13,778 nt of DNA from an uncultured Treponema sp. (GTDB lineage: Bacteria; Spirochaetota; Spirochaetia; Treponematales; Treponemataceae): contig CALFJF010000053.1 in NCBI GenBank assembly GCA_937877535.1, positions 1-13,778 on the forward strand, given 5' to 3'. A model generated the notes under the pieces. The model was not told the origin of the DNA. It was given only the letters and a program-made list of their open reading frames with translations, and did no database searches. This document shows, piece after piece, positions 12,953 to 13,778 of this stretch (its first letter is position 1; each line of letters opens with the position of its first letter). The translations under genes and the position numbers were made by a program.

Positions 12953-13778
12953 ATGGCTAAACAGTTGATTTTCAATGAAGAAGCTCGAAAAAAGATGCTT
13001 AGTGGCGTGGAGCAGATTGCTCAGGCGGTAAAAGTGACGCTCGGTCCGTGCGGACGATTGGTCATGCTCGACAAAAAATTCGGTGCGCCGACGATTACGA
13101 AAGACGGCGTTTCCGTTGCGAAGGAAGTGGAGCTTAAAGACCCTTACGAAAACATGGGCGCGCAGCTCGTCAAGGAAGTCGCTTCAAAGACAAACGATGT
13201 GGCGGGCGACGGAACGACGACGGCGACGGTTTTGGCTTATGCAATCGTCCGCGAAGGCTTGAAGAGCGTTTCTGCGGGCATGACTCCAATCGAAATCAAG
13301 CGCGGAATCGACAAGGCAACGGCTGTTGCGGTTGAGGCAATCAAAAATGAAAGCCGCGCGGTCAAAGGAAGCGAGGACATCACTCATGTCGCGACGATTT
13401 CTGCGAACAATGATGTCGAAATCGGCAAAATCTTGGCGGACGCAATCGAAAAGGTCGGAAAAGACGGCGTAATCACGGTTGAAGAGTCAAAGAACATGGA
13501 CACGACGGTCAAAACCGTGGAAGGTATGCAGTTCGACCGTGGCTACATCTCTTCTTATTTCGTGACCGACCGCGAGCGAATGGAAGTCAACTACTCAGAC
13601 GCATTCGTTTTGATTCACGACAAAAAAATCAGCACGATGAAGGACTTGCTTCCGCTCCTTGAAAAAGTCGCTCAGACTGGAAAGCCGCTCGTCATCATCT
13701 GCGAGGACATGGACGGCGAGGCCCTTGCAACGCTCGTTTTGAACTCAATCCGCGGAACGCTCAAATGCGTTGCCGTAA
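12953..13778 (+). CDS. groEL: chaperonin GroEL (Cpn60), N-terminal half, cut by window end
   Basis: The first 275 of about 545 residues are present. They cover the first equatorial and intermediate segments and much of the apical domain of the 60-kDa folding chaperonin, which works as a double ring with GroES. Landmarks: MAKQLIFNEEARKKMLSGVE at the start, TITKDGVSVAKE with the catalytic Asp equivalent to E. coli Asp52, VAGDGTTTATVLA with the metal-binding Asp, ISANND, GKDGVITVEES, FDRGYISSYFVTD and LIHDKKIS. One feature is odd: the phosphate-contacting loop reads TLGPCGRLVMLDKKF, with Cys33 and Leu36 where Lys and Asn are nearly universal (LGPKGRNV). No groES lies directly upstream, as in treponemes. 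The gene is divergent from the zeta/RNase HI unit. Confidence 0.97.
   Translation, partial: MAKQLIFNEEARKKMLSGVEQIAQAVKVTLGPCGRLVMLDKKFGAPTITKDGVSVAKEVELKDPYENMGAQLVKEVASKTNDVAGDGTTTATVLAYAIVREGLKSVSAGMTPIEIKRGIDKATAVAVEAIKNESRAVKGSEDITHVATISANNDVEIGKILADAIEKVGKDGVITVEESKNMDTTVKTVEGMQFDRGYISSYFVTDRERMEVNYSDAFVLIHDKKISTMKDLLPLLEKVAQTGKPLVIICEDMDGEALATLVLNSIRGTLKCVAV

Overview
The window looks like chromosome from a Treponema-like spirochaete. The evidence is a run of short, Phe-rich signal peptides ending in relaxed lipoboxes (FTFSC, LFSC, ILSC, FVSC, FWGC), a groEL that opens like treponemal Cpn60 and has no groES directly upstream, and an AT-rich base composition. This is my reading of the sequence; I have not compared it with any database.

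Layout. (a) 1-830: a tiny hydrophobic-protein gene runs into a 703-bp IS1595-family (ISXO2-like) insertion sequence whose transposase is frameshifted. (b) 921-1646: a multi-pass membrane protein of the PF06541 'putative ABC-transporter type IV' family, visibly more GC-rich than most of the window. (c) 1643-8936, all on the minus strand: a cell-envelope cluster. In transcription order it holds a lipoprotein of unknown fold (8936-7728), a putative outer-membrane beta-barrel protein (7686-6925), an SH3-domain lipoprotein (6817-5519), a 1066-residue lipoprotein with two InlB/Listeria-Bacteroides repeats and a 15-turn GGG-type beta-helix (5462-2262), and a promoterless C-terminal gene fragment (2212-1643) homologous to the end of that helix. 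(d) 9025-11507, plus strand: a tight three-gene operon encoding a VanY/M15-type D,D-carboxypeptidase, a lipoprotein with an LPP20-like C-terminus and a small beta-rich lipoprotein. (e) 12762-11526, minus strand: a two-gene unit with its own promoter. A 62-residue antitoxin-like protein overlaps by 8 bp a gene whose product joins a zeta-toxin-family kinase to a complete RNase HI. (f) 12953-end, plus strand: the first half of groEL, divergent from (e).

How it fits together. Regions (c) and (d) diverge from 8937-9024 and together encode seven exported or surface-anchored products, so this is an envelope-remodelling and surface-display neighbourhood. The most unusual object is the zeta kinase-RNase HI fusion. 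A nucleotide-sugar kinase family best known from toxin-antitoxin modules is covalently joined to a housekeeping RNA:DNA-hybrid nuclease, with a candidate antitoxin upstream and a possible internal start for free RNase HI. The second is the arrangement at 1643-2924: the large beta-helix lipoprotein is followed by an orphan 3' cassette sharing a homologous, frame-matched segment that includes a 21-bp exact repeat. This could allow a swap of the C-terminal tail. The third is GroEL with LGPCGRLVM where LGPKGRNVV is canonical in its nucleotide-binding loop.
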